NCBI GenBank assembly: GCA_027622555.1
Contig: JAQBYJ010000008.1
Location: 1-64,000 of the forward strand
DNA: 64,000 nt
Direction: 5' to 3'
Source: Verrucomicrobiota bacterium
GTDB lineage: Bacteria > Verrucomicrobiota > Verrucomicrobiia > Opitutales > UBA2995
This document shows, piece after piece, positions 17,161-25,360 of this stretch; positions within the stretch are counted from its first letter, which is position 1; every line of letters starts with the position of its first letter. The translations under genes were made by a program, and so were the position numbers. The notes under the pieces were generated by a model. The model saw only the letters and a list, made by a program, of their open reading frames with translations, ran no database searches and was not told where the DNA came from.

Positions 17161-17814
17161 ATGAATATAAATAAAGAAAACCCCACCATCATCCAAAGTG
17201 CGATTCCCTACCTGGGGTCGTTCGGTGTCACTGCAGCCCTCTTTTTAACCCTGCCGTTAATGCAATGGGCGAGTGAACGGGATGTGGTCCTTGAACAGCC
17301 GGATCTGATCAGATATTCTATTTCAGCTCCCCCTACTCCACCACCGCCAGAGGAAATTGAGAAAGAAAAGGAGGAAGATGAGGAGATCGAATTGGAAAAG
17401 GAGATGGTCAAATTGTCTCTATACCAAATCAATATGGCACTAAACGCAGGTTCCGGTGGCATGGGTGGCACTACTTTAAACGTCGGTTCCTTTTTGCCTG
17501 ACGACGGTTTCGGGGACGATTTAATTTTTGATGTCGCCGACCTGGATGATAAGCCTGTTCCAATTTACCGAATTGTGCCCAAATATCCTGCTCATTTAAA
17601 AAGGGCAGCGATCCAGGGACGCGTGTTTCTCATCTTTATAGTCGATGAAAAAGGCAATGTCGGCAGTGCACGCGTTGCGGAATCCCCGCATCCTGATTTT
17701 TCGGAATCCGCATTGGAGGCCATTCGAACCTGGAAATTTCAACCCGGCAAAAAAGATGGCAAACCAGTCAGGACCCGGGTGCGCATTCCACTGACATTCG
17801 CCATACGAAGATAA
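17161..17814 (+). CDS. TonB-family energy transducer
   Basis: A protein of about 217 residues from the ATG at 17161 (MNINKENPT). An upstream start would put 16 unrelated residues before the membrane anchor. It has a single transmembrane segment at about residues 14-34, a short Pro-rich stretch (SAPPTPPPPEE), a highly charged Glu/Lys segment and the TonB C-terminal domain (about 140-217) with YPAHLKRAAIQGRV and ALEAIRTWKFQPGKKDG. It should pass proton-motive energy to outer-membrane receptors. No exbB/exbD pair or TonB-dependent receptor lies beside it; an ExbB homologue occurs at 44926 without ExbD. Confidence 0.85.
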   Translation: MNINKENPTIIQSAIPYLGSFGVTAALFLTLPLMQWASERDVVLEQPDLIRYSISAPPTPPPPEEIEKEKEEDEEIELEKEMVKLSLYQINMALNAGSGGMGGTTLNVGSFLPDDGFGDDLIFDVADLDDKPVPIYRIVPKYPAHLKRAAIQGRVFLIFIVDEKGNVGSARVAESPHPDFSESALEAIRTWKFQPGKKDGKPVRTRVRIPLTFAIRR

Positions 17815-18011
17815 TCGTTTCGTAAAGTTAAAAAGGAAGAACCATCAGCTCTGCCTTGACCGCGGAAGTCGAAGGAAGGACGGGAGAATCAAACACTCAA
17901 AAATTGAGTGACGAATGGATAGTCTCCATTCACTAAAAGAAGACTCGGCAAGGAAACTCAAAATAGGTAATTCTTTTCCAGAATCAAATACTCACCCTAG
18001 ATACTTCTTCA

Positions 18012-18935
18012 ATGAGACTTCCCCACCTAAACACTCTCCTGGTCATCCTAAGCTTTCAGCTACTTTCTGTTGCTTCAAACGCACAGGACAAAACTTCGTT
18101 TTCCTGGATTAATCCGCTGACTCAAATGGAGTTGAATGCAGCACCTGGCCTCAGCCATCATACTTATAAAAGTAAGGTCATTGGCAAGGAAGTCGGCTAC
18201 TGCGTGTTCGTACCTCCAGGCTACGACCAACCTGAAAACCGGAATCACCGCTATCCGGTTATTTACATGCTCCACGGCGGAAGACCGGGAGATGAATCCA
18301 GGTTTGCGAACAGGATGCCATATATTCTTGAAGCCATTAACGATGGGAATCTCATTCCTACAATTGTGGTTTTGAATAATGGGGGTCCAGTAAGCCATTA
18401 CAACGTACCAGGACGGGCTGAGGCCGTGGGCAAAGATTTGTTCGTTAATGAATTGATCCCCTTAATTGATCAAACATTCCGAACCATCGCAGACAGGAAG
18501 GGCCGTGCCCTGCAGGGGTATTCCCAGGGAGGTCGTGCAACCGCGCGAATCGGATTTGGACATCCGGAGCTATTTTCACAGCTTGTTATGGGAAGTTCAG
18601 GTGCGGCCGCCGAGAAACGCATACAAGACACTGGAGGAACGGAGAGTGAAAATCTGGTGTTCTCTCGCGGTGATGACATGTGGACCTATGCAGAAACCTA
18701 TGCGAAGCATTTTAAGGAAACGTATCCGGTCGAACTCTATCTCCATGTCGGTGATGCTTTGGACTCAAACTACGAAGGGAATGTGGCTTACGACGCATTC
18801 CTAACCCGCATCGGACTCGCCCACGACTTTGTTGTCTTATCCAATCAAAAGCACGGTGGGACAGCCTACGTGCGACTACATTCCGGTATTATTGCTTTTC
18901 AGAACTACTCTTTCGAAAAAAGTTTAAAACAATAG
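18012..18935 (+). CDS. exported alpha/beta-hydrolase esterase (esterase D / feruloyl esterase type)
   Basis: A 307-residue secreted hydrolase with a signal peptide ending near residue 24 (SVASNAQ). The oxyanion-side block is YMLHGGRPG and the nucleophile elbow is GYSQGG (Ser171). A late His in QKHGG and an Asp near residue 250 (VGDALD) are the likely triad partners. It belongs to the putative-esterase family that removes acyl groups from sugars or hydroxycinnamates. Among sulfatases and sugar transport genes, a role in de-esterifying plant or algal polysaccharide is plausible but not proven. Confidence 0.78.
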   Translation: MRLPHLNTLLVILSFQLLSVASNAQDKTSFSWINPLTQMELNAAPGLSHHTYKSKVIGKEVGYCVFVPPGYDQPENRNHRYPVIYMLHGGRPGDESRFANRMPYILEAINDGNLIPTIVVLNNGGPVSHYNVPGRAEAVGKDLFVNELIPLIDQTFRTIADRKGRALQGYSQGGRATARIGFGHPELFSQLVMGSSGAAAEKRIQDTGGTESENLVFSRGDDMWTYAETYAKHFKETYPVELYLHVGDALDSNYEGNVAYDAFLTRIGLAHDFVVLSNQKHGGTAYVRLHSGIIAFQNYSFEKSLKQ

Positions 18936-19203
18936 CAAAACCCAAACAGGATAAGCGGTTGCGTAAAAAAATTCCATTCGCACTAACCCAAAACGCTAGT
19001 CGGATTCGGCTGATTGTAGGCGAGAGTTTTTATCGGAAAGCAAAATAAGTTGCCGAAATGGGAGTAGGTGATTTTTTGTTAATCACCTGTTTCTAGCGTT
19101 TGACAAACATTAAGTATGTGTAGACCAAGGATTGATACCAGAACCAGCAAAGAATATTTTTTTTGGAATTTGCCGGAAAACTCCTAGTCGAAAACGATCA
19201 ACC

Positions 19204-20112
19204 ATGAATACAATCAACAATTCTCTTCGCTACGATGCCGGGAATTTTGCCTACGGAACCTGGCGAATCCTGGACCAAAAAATACCGGCCACCATTGAGG
19301 ATCTGGCTCAGCGTCTTCATGCCTGTCTCGAACAAGGTGTTACAACGCTCGATACAGCTGAGATTTATGGTGGATATCTGGTTGAGAAAGCAGTGGGTAA
19401 GGTTCTCAAAAGTCATCAAAAGCTGCGGGAAGGACTTAAAGTGGTGACCAAAGCGGGGATCGACGTTCCCTCTGCGGAAAAGCCACACGCCAACCTGCCC
19501 CAATATAACGCCACAGGTAAAAACCTTATCCATTGTGCGGAAAAATCGCTACGATTACTCGGCATTGATGCCATTGATCTATTCCTCGTTCATCGACCCG
19601 ACTGGCTGACTGATCCTGAGGATACTGCGACCGGGCTCCAACAACTGCTCGACGACGGAAAAGTAAAAAATGTTGGTGTATCCAATTATACAATTCATCA
19701 GTTCGAAACGCTCGACCTTCTCCTTGGAGGCCAGCTCGCGACAAACCAGGTAGAATTTAGTCCGCTTAAAATGGCACCGCTCTACGACGGAATTTTTTCC
19801 CAGTGTCAGCAGAAGAAAATAAGACCCATGGTCTGGTCACCCCTGGGAGGTGGAACCTTGTTTCGTGATCAGGAAGGCCCGGCGAAACGACTTCGGGATA
19901 AGGTCGTGGAGTTGTCTCCCAAATACAACAATGCCACCATCGACGCACTGATTTATGCCTGGATCCTGGCGGTTCCATCTCGTCCCACAGTCATTTTGGG
20001 AACGAACAAGCTTGATCGAATTCTCAACGGAGCCAAAGGTGCAACTATTGATCTGGAGCGGGAGGATTGGTACGCCATGTGGGAAGCCGCGAAGGGCCAA
20101 TCTGTTCCCTAA
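19204..20112 (+). CDS. aldo/keto reductase
   Basis: An NAD(P)H-dependent (beta/alpha)8 oxidoreductase of about 302 residues. The ATG at 19204 (MNTINNSLRY) is chosen because the upstream extension has no homology-like content. Family blocks are LDTAEIYGGY with the catalytic Tyr, the Lys in VVTKAG, FLVHRPDWLTDP, NVGVSNYTIHQ and the NADP-binding RPTVILGTNKLDRI. It most resembles the YdhF subgroup. It precedes a solute symporter by 47 bases and a Gfo/Idh oxidoreductase after that, likely one sugar-catabolic transcript. A hairpin (AGGTGATT/AATCACCT) at 19066-19088 lies upstream and may be regulatory. Confidence 0.85.
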   Translation: MNTINNSLRYDAGNFAYGTWRILDQKIPATIEDLAQRLHACLEQGVTTLDTAEIYGGYLVEKAVGKVLKSHQKLREGLKVVTKAGIDVPSAEKPHANLPQYNATGKNLIHCAEKSLRLLGIDAIDLFLVHRPDWLTDPEDTATGLQQLLDDGKVKNVGVSNYTIHQFETLDLLLGGQLATNQVEFSPLKMAPLYDGIFSQCQQKKIRPMVWSPLGGGTLFRDQEGPAKRLRDKVVELSPKYNNATIDALIYAWILAVPSRPTVILGTNKLDRILNGAKGATIDLEREDWYAMWEAAKGQSVP

Positions 20113-20159
20113 GCTCAAACACATATTTTTCTAAATCAGTATACTTAGTCTAATACTCC

Positions 20160-21704
20160 ATGATCGACTTCTTAATTGTTTGCCTCTACTTTGTCATCGT
20201 TTTTGCGGTCGCGATCCGGGGCAAAACCTCCAAAGATGTCACAGTCGAAGAATACTATTTAAATTCCAGAAAATTGGGCTGGTTTTCGATCGCTTTCTCG
20301 ACGATTGCCACGAATGTCCAGGGACTTCAGTGGATAGGGTACATTGGATCAGCCTACCTCTACGGACTCGCTCAAGCCAATTTCGAGATCAATGCGATAC
20401 AGGGCCTGTTCCTGGCGGCCTTTATTTTTGTCCCGATGTACTTCCGGGAGCGGGTCATTACGATTACCCAGTTTATAAAAACCCGGCTTGGCAACACAGT
20501 TGCGCTGATCTATTCCCTCACCAATATATCTCTTTTTTCAACCTTAAGCCTGGGGGTTAGTCTGTTCTGGGGAGGTTATGCTGCCGACCTGGTATTTGCC
20601 GACTACCTGTCATTTATCCACGAAGACCGTTTCACGCGCATTTCTATTTTAATCTTTGGGTTGGGATTGTTGTCAGCGATTTATACTTATCTGGGTGGTT
20701 TGGGTGCCGTGGTAAGGACTGATATTGTTCAATTTTCCATCTTACTTTCGGGTGGAATAATTTTAATGCTTATTACCATTCATGAATTGGGAGGCTGGTC
20801 GCAACTCTACGTGAAGACTGGAGATAAAATGCACCTGCATTTACCTGCGGATCATAAGACGCTTCCCTGGATACATGTTTTTGGAGCCTTTCTTTTAAAT
20901 ATTAACTATTGGTGTGCGAACCAACGGATCGTGCAACGCTCCCTTGCTGCCAGAAGCCTAAAGGACATTCAAATAGGTTTGATGGTGGGCGGGGTCATGA
21001 AGTATTTCATGGCCGCAGTTGTCATCATTCCAGGAATCGCGTTGATCGGAATTTTGGGAGAAAACGCCCTGGAAGATCCTGATTCAGGCTTTCCCTATTT
21101 GGTAAACACCTACCTTCCGATTGGATTAAAAGGTCTTATATTGTGTGCCCTCTTCGCTTCCATGATGAGTACCGTGGATTCAACCTTCAACTCCCTGGCT
21201 ACGCTTTGGTCCATCGACATTTATAAACCCTATATCAACAAGTCAGCTACCGATTACCAAGTCGTTCAGGCCGGAAAAAATGCCATTTTGATTTCTTTCA
21301 TCACCGGATCTTTTATGGGGATAATCCTCCTCTACATCAAACTCAACGACACGGGTGCCGCATTCACACATACCCTTAACGAGCTTCGTTATTATATAAA
21401 TACAGGGATTGTAGTTCTGATTTGTGCGGCCGTATTCCTGGTTGCACCTAAACCTCGCCTAACCCTGTTTGCTTTTTTTGCAACCGTTCCTCTTAATTTG
21501 ATCTTCAAAGCCGTTTGGCCGGACATGAATTATTTTGTCCGACCCATGTGGCTCATCCTGATTGGATTTACTGTCATTTACCTGGGCTCCAAGGGAGGTT
21601 TTACCAGGGACAAACTCACCTACGAACCTGCGACACCGTTGATAGGAAAATTCGGAATAGGCATGTTGTTTTCGCTCGCTGCGGTTCACATCATTTTTCA
21701 TTAA
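20160..21704 (+). CDS. sodium:solute symporter (SSS family)
   Basis: A 514-residue membrane protein with about 13 transmembrane segments. It shows SSS-family features: the N-terminal YFVIVFAVAIRGK then VEEYYLNSRKLGW, the central LGGLGAVVRTDIVQF and the Na-site region LFASMMSTVDSTFNSLATL. It should import a sugar, sugar acid or similar solute with sodium. Placed between an aldo/keto reductase and a Gfo/Idh oxidoreductase with short gaps, it probably brings in the substrate they oxidise or reduce. Confidence 0.87.
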   Translation: MIDFLIVCLYFVIVFAVAIRGKTSKDVTVEEYYLNSRKLGWFSIAFSTIATNVQGLQWIGYIGSAYLYGLAQANFEINAIQGLFLAAFIFVPMYFRERVITITQFIKTRLGNTVALIYSLTNISLFSTLSLGVSLFWGGYAADLVFADYLSFIHEDRFTRISILIFGLGLLSAIYTYLGGLGAVVRTDIVQFSILLSGGIILMLITIHELGGWSQLYVKTGDKMHLHLPADHKTLPWIHVFGAFLLNINYWCANQRIVQRSLAARSLKDIQIGLMVGGVMKYFMAAVVIIPGIALIGILGENALEDPDSGFPYLVNTYLPIGLKGLILCALFASMMSTVDSTFNSLATLWSIDIYKPYINKSATDYQVVQAGKNAILISFITGSFMGIILLYIKLNDTGAAFTHTLNELRYYINTGIVVLICAAVFLVAPKPRLTLFAFFATVPLNLIFKAVWPDMNYFVRPMWLILIGFTVIYLGSKGGFTRDKLTYEPATPLIGKFGIGMLFSLAAVHIIFH

Positions 21705-21728
21705 TCAGACAACATCTAAATCAATATT

Positions 21729-22946
21729 ATGAGCGAAAGTTACAAACCCAGACTGCGTCACTTTGAAACAAATGGAACCCAACAACACGTGGGAGAGGCT
21801 GATCAATATTTGTATAACCAGCAGACCCCGACCCACCGATTCGCTATCATCGGCGTCGGCACCATAGGCAAGGAACACATGCGAGTAACCACGTTGTTGG
21901 GTCGGGCCAGAATTCACGGAATCTATGATCCACAGAAAAGAAGCCTGGATGTGGCGGAAACGGAATTTGCTAAAATCTCTTCCGACAAACTCATCCGCTA
22001 CGCCGACCTGGATTCCGCCTGTAGTGACCCGGATGTAGACGCGTATTTCATCTGTACCCCCAACTACACTCATTACGAGGTGCTTTGTACGGTGATTAAA
22101 ACCGGCAAGCCCATTTTTGTTGAAAAACCAATGGCGACCACCGTGGACCACGCTGCCAAAATGGTGAAGATGGTAAACGAATACAGCAGCTTCATTCAAA
22201 TCGGCTTACAATATCGTTATAAGCGCCAATACGTGGAAGCGTATCATGAAGCATTGGAGCGAAAATCGTTGGGCGAAATCAAAACGATCAGTATGAGCGA
22301 GTATCGCCCACCCTTCCTCGACAAGGTCGGACAATGGAACAAATTCAGCGAGTTCTCGGGTGGAACATTGGTCGAGAAGTGCTGCCACTATTTTGACCTG
22401 ATCAACCTGATGGCTCAATCGGAAGCCAAACGTGTCTTCGCCAGCGGTGGACAGGCGGTGACCTTTAAGGATTTTAAAAAAGACGGCCGAGCTTCGGATA
22501 TCGATGATCACGCCTACGCCATTATTGAATATGAAAATGGCATCCGGGCTAATTTCACACTGAACATGTTCTGCCCCGAATTCGAAGAAGAGATGATTGT
22601 CGTCGGAGACAGAGGCCGCCTGATTGCGCGCGAAAAGTTCTACTACCATCGACAACAGCCATCCAAGGGTACCATCGAACTAGAATTGGGAGAAGAAGGT
22701 CCTTCTAAAATATCAGAAGTCACCTATCCAAATCTAATCGAAGAAAGCGGGCACCACGGTGCGACCTTTTATGAGCACCAAGCCTTCGTGGATCAGTTGG
22801 AAGGAAAGGACGTCGACTGTGCCACCGCCGAGCAAGGCCTGTGGGCCGTAATTGTAGCCAGTGCCGCTCAGGAATCCATCGCAACCGGCCAGCCCGTTCT
22901 TATCGACGAATTCTTAAAGAAAAATAACATCACCGATATTCTTTAG
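21729..22946 (+). CDS. Gfo/Idh/MocA-family oxidoreductase
   Basis: A 405-residue NAD(P)-dependent sugar dehydrogenase. The Rossmann loop is GVGTIGKEH at about residue 40. The family signature EKPMATTVDHA carries the catalytic-region Lys-Pro, and the C-terminal domain includes GGTLVEKCCHYFDLI with the active-site His. The first 35 residues (ESYKPRLRHFETNGT) form an unusual N-terminal extension before the nucleotide fold. It sits 24 bases after the symporter gene. An inositol, sugar or sugar-acid substrate is likely; inositol 2-dehydrogenase is one candidate. Confidence 0.85.
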   Translation: MSESYKPRLRHFETNGTQQHVGEADQYLYNQQTPTHRFAIIGVGTIGKEHMRVTTLLGRARIHGIYDPQKRSLDVAETEFAKISSDKLIRYADLDSACSDPDVDAYFICTPNYTHYEVLCTVIKTGKPIFVEKPMATTVDHAAKMVKMVNEYSSFIQIGLQYRYKRQYVEAYHEALERKSLGEIKTISMSEYRPPFLDKVGQWNKFSEFSGGTLVEKCCHYFDLINLMAQSEAKRVFASGGQAVTFKDFKKDGRASDIDDHAYAIIEYENGIRANFTLNMFCPEFEEEMIVVGDRGRLIAREKFYYHRQQPSKGTIELELGEEGPSKISEVTYPNLIEESGHHGATFYEHQAFVDQLEGKDVDCATAEQGLWAVIVASAAQESIATGQPVLIDEFLKKNNITDIL

Positions 22947-22996
22947 GGTAAAAACGTCAAGATACCGGTTGTCACGTTAGCTTTATCGGTTCAATG

Positions 22997-23058
22997 GGTA
23001 GGGCTCGATCGCAAAGCGAACCGTTGTCGAAACGGCGGTTTTGGCAAAACCGCCCTAG
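22997..23058 (+). repeat. long REP-like element with GTAG ends
   Basis: It starts GGTAGGGCTCGATCGC and ends AAAACCGCCCTA, with the perfect hairpin GGCGGTTTT-GGC-AAAACCGCC near the right end. The element at 32163-32226, read in reverse, has the same head, the same AGCGA-CCG block and the same ACCGCCCTA tail. It lies just beyond the stop of the amidohydrolase gene and could also act as its terminator. Confidence 0.65.
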
Positions 23059-23097
23059 CAGAATCAGTGATTGTTGTTCAATAAAACCGCCCTTTGC

Positions 23098-24183
23098 TTA
23101 TTCCGGAAAAAGAGACGAATCCAAACCCGGAATAATCCGTAACGCATTTTTGTAATAGACTTTTTTTAGAATTTCATCCGGAAGATTCAATCCATACATC
23201 CGCCAAAATGCGTGGTAGCGTTTGTAGTAAGGGAAGTATTCGTCATTCGATTCCAAAACACGAAAGTAGGTAGGGAATTCATCTACATTGTAGGAATCTT
23301 TTCCGAAAAGGATTCGGTCCTGATATTTCTCAAAAAAACGATTCGCCATGCGCGGTTGTCGACCAAGCTCGGCGATGACAGCAGCAATACCCACGTTCAT
23401 GTTCGGAGTCTCGTCGAGTACTTCCCCAAGCCTTCCCAGGTCATTTCCCAGCCAACCCAGGTGGGCCGCAATGAATTGCGTCTTCGGGTGTTTTTTGAAC
23501 ATATGATGTTGCTCGGCGATAATTTGCTCCCAGGGAGCGGGATTATTCGGGCCGCGCTTCCTTCCGGGATGTGTTTTAAGCTCCAACCAACGTTCGTTTT
23601 GATTGTCCTGTGATTCCCAAAATGGTTTTGGATCGGCGGAGTGAATGAGGACAGGGATACCAAGCTCACCGCATTTCGCCCATACGACATCCAACCTCGG
23701 ATCATCGACAGCCACACGGTTTCCCATTGAGTCCTTATTGGATAAACCCAGGCTCTTGTAAACTTTGAGTCCCTTTGCACCGTTTTGAACATCGGTCACA
23801 AGTTGTTTAACCGATCTGGTACCCCAGTCAGGTTGGTCAACATTGTTGAAGTCGAGGTTGGTAAAGACAACAAAGCGTGACGGATGATACTGCTGAATAC
23901 TACTGGTCATCTCCTTGAGCCTTTCACCCCCACGCCCACTGAGATTAACCATGATTCCCATATTCATTGCGTCCATTTCCTCTGCCAGACGATTAAGCTC
24001 CTGTTCACCCATGCGGTTTTGATGACTGTGCACATCGATAAAAGGAAACTTCGCTCGCGCGACAGGATTCTCAGGAACAACCAGGGTCGATGGAGGATCG
24101 TAAGCCTCCCAGTCCAACTGCTGCCCGGAACAAACGCTGGTTCCTATTCCAAGAAGCGTGAATACAAATAGTTTCTTTTTCAT
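23098..24183 (-). CDS. exported amidohydrolase-family protein
   Basis: A 361-residue protein with a signal peptide ending near CSGQQ. The metal-binding HxH is in FIDVHSHQNR, followed by LIHSADPKPFW and FIAAHLGWLGNDL and a late Asp in LFGKDSYN. This is the amidohydrolase-2 TIM-barrel pattern (decarboxylases, lactonases and related hydrolases). It acts outside the cytoplasm. Activity and substrate are unknown. A candidate operator shared with the arabinose region lies upstream. Confidence 0.75.
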   Translation of the reverse strand: MKKKLFVFTLLGIGTSVCSGQQLDWEAYDPPSTLVVPENPVARAKFPFIDVHSHQNRMGEQELNRLAEEMDAMNMGIMVNLSGRGGERLKEMTSSIQQYHPSRFVVFTNLDFNNVDQPDWGTRSVKQLVTDVQNGAKGLKVYKSLGLSNKDSMGNRVAVDDPRLDVVWAKCGELGIPVLIHSADPKPFWESQDNQNERWLELKTHPGRKRGPNNPAPWEQIIAEQHHMFKKHPKTQFIAAHLGWLGNDLGRLGEVLDETPNMNVGIAAVIAELGRQPRMANRFFEKYQDRILFGKDSYNVDEFPTYFRVLESNDEYFPYYKRYHAFWRMYGLNLPDEILKKVYYKNALRIIPGLDSSLFPE

Positions 24184-24328
24184 AATAGGGTAAAAGTACG
24201 ACTTGGAAGTTCAACAAACCATCCCAAGAATTGCGAGCTGAGAAAGCGAGTTATTACTGCAAAGTCCGATTCTTTCCAGGCGGTGGTATTCATCGAGAAC
24301 TTTTCCGCGGATCAAAAATCCTACCCCA

Positions 24329-24395
24329 TGATTTTGTTAATAATGATTCTGTCTCTTTTTTTAACAGAATAATGGGTACAGAATCATAGGTGTTT
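24329..24395. promoter_or_regulatory. candidate operator shared with the araA region
   Basis: ATGATTTTGTTAATAATGATT starts near 24329. It differs by one base from the stretch upstream of the araA remnant. Further along, ACAGAATAATGGGTACAGAATCAT adds an inverted ATGATTCTGT. It lies about 145-210 bases before the amidohydrolase start on the minus strand. The remainder of the 312-base gap (24184-24495) holds a terminator at 24438 and nothing else evident. Confidence 0.35.
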
Positions 24396-24437
24396 TGATT
24401 AATTTGAAAGAGTAACAGCCATTTGATAGATATTAAA

Positions 24438-24467
24438 AAGCCCCGGAGCGCATGCACTCCGGGGCTT
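24438..24467 (-). terminator. strong rho-independent terminator
   Basis: AAGCCCCGGAG and its complement form an 11-base stem with an 8-base loop. On the minus strand it is followed by TTTTT, 28 bases beyond the stop of the Dabb-domain gene, whose transcript it should end. Confidence 0.88.
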
Positions 24468-24495
24468 AATAGTAATTATTGAGAAAGCAGGATAC

Positions 24496-24882
24496 TTAGT
24501 TCGTAATATCGAAGGTGGTGCTGGCTTCGCGAACGGCGAGGTAGGATTTATACCATTTCTTTTGAGCATCGCTGTCGGCGTAATCCTTCAAAGCCTTTTC
24601 GCTTTTGAATTCCATAACAAACGCGTGAGTGCGATCACCTTGAGCCTTGATGGAGCGCGTCCATACACGAGTGATTCCGTCGTACTCATGGGCAAGGGTG
24701 ACCACCGCATCGAGCGCCGCCTGAATTTGCTTTTCCGTGGCATCAGCCTTCCAGGAAACGGTGACCACATGAATCACCGAACTAGGTACTGCCGGATCAC
24801 TTTCATGATGATTGGCTGAAGCGGTTGAAATTGCGAGCACCAGAAGGGCTGCACTAATTAGGGTAATGATTACTTTTTTCAT
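24496..24882 (-). CDS. exported Dabb (stress-responsive alpha/beta barrel) domain protein
   Basis: A 128-residue protein with a signal peptide (ALLVLAISTASANHHE) and one ferredoxin-like Dabb domain at about residues 38-125. Typical elements are VIHVVTVSWKADATE and HAFVMEFKSEKALKDYADS. The fold usually dimerises into a barrel; functions range from polyketide cyclisation to unknown stress roles. It is monocistronic, with its own strong terminator. Confidence 0.8.
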   Translation of the reverse strand: MKKVIITLISAALLVLAISTASANHHESDPAVPSSVIHVVTVSWKADATEKQIQAALDAVVTLAHEYDGITRVWTRSIKAQGDRTHAFVMEFKSEKALKDYADSDAQKKWYKSYLAVREASTTFDITN

Positions 24883-25054
24883 AATGTTTAGATTTGAAAC
24901 GATGTGTTGAGGAATATTCTCAACGAATATTACAGATTTCTCTGCTATAAGAACAGGTAAGGCCAGCCTAATCAGAAACTCTAAGGAGGCCCAAGACCAT
25001 GCTTTGACATTCGAATGCTACCCATTCATACCGAAACCTATAATTAGCAAAGAA

Positions 25055-25360
25055 ATGCGCTCAAAAAGAAAATCTTCGAACAAGGCCACCTCCAGAAAAC
25101 CTGCTAAAAGGACGGTTGCCAAAAAATTTGCCAAGTGGCCTCCCGAAAGAAAACTCAAGAAGTCGCCAACCAATAAACTTACATCAAAAAATCCGGCCAA
25201 AAAGTTGACCAAACGAGCTTCCAAGCACAGCGGCGGCATTTCGATAGGTGCGCCAAAAAAGGCCGAGCAAGTAAATCTGGTAAGTTCTTGCAAAAAGATT
25301 AGATTTATTTCGCAGAATTCACCGGAACCAACTTGCGAACCCAACCATCTCCTTTGGTAA
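25055..25360 (+). CDS. possible small Lys/Ala/Ser-rich basic protein (histone H1-like)
   Basis: From the ATG at 25055 the frame reads RSKRKSSNKATSRKPAKRTV and continues with KKLTKRASKHSGG. This Lys-Ala-Pro-rich composition resembles bacterial H1/Hc1-like nucleoid proteins. A TTG at 25004 in frame follows an AAGGAGG sequence (24983-24989), which could be its ribosome site. That sequence also serves an ATG at 24999 opening a two-codon frame. The last 30 residues overlap the 3' end of the convergent dehydrogenase gene. It may be a real nucleoid protein or a chance A-rich frame. Confidence 0.4.
   Translation: MRSKRKSSNKATSRKPAKRTVAKKFAKWPPERKLKKSPTNKLTSKNPAKKLTKRASKHSGGISIGAPKKAEQVNLVSSCKKIRFISQNSPEPTCEPNHLLW

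Noticed and set aside
25018-25344. 108-codon frame on the minus strand opposite the basic protein
   Set aside because: It is the complement of a Lys-rich region, giving hydrophobic Leu/Phe-rich nonsense, and overlaps the end of the dehydrogenase gene.
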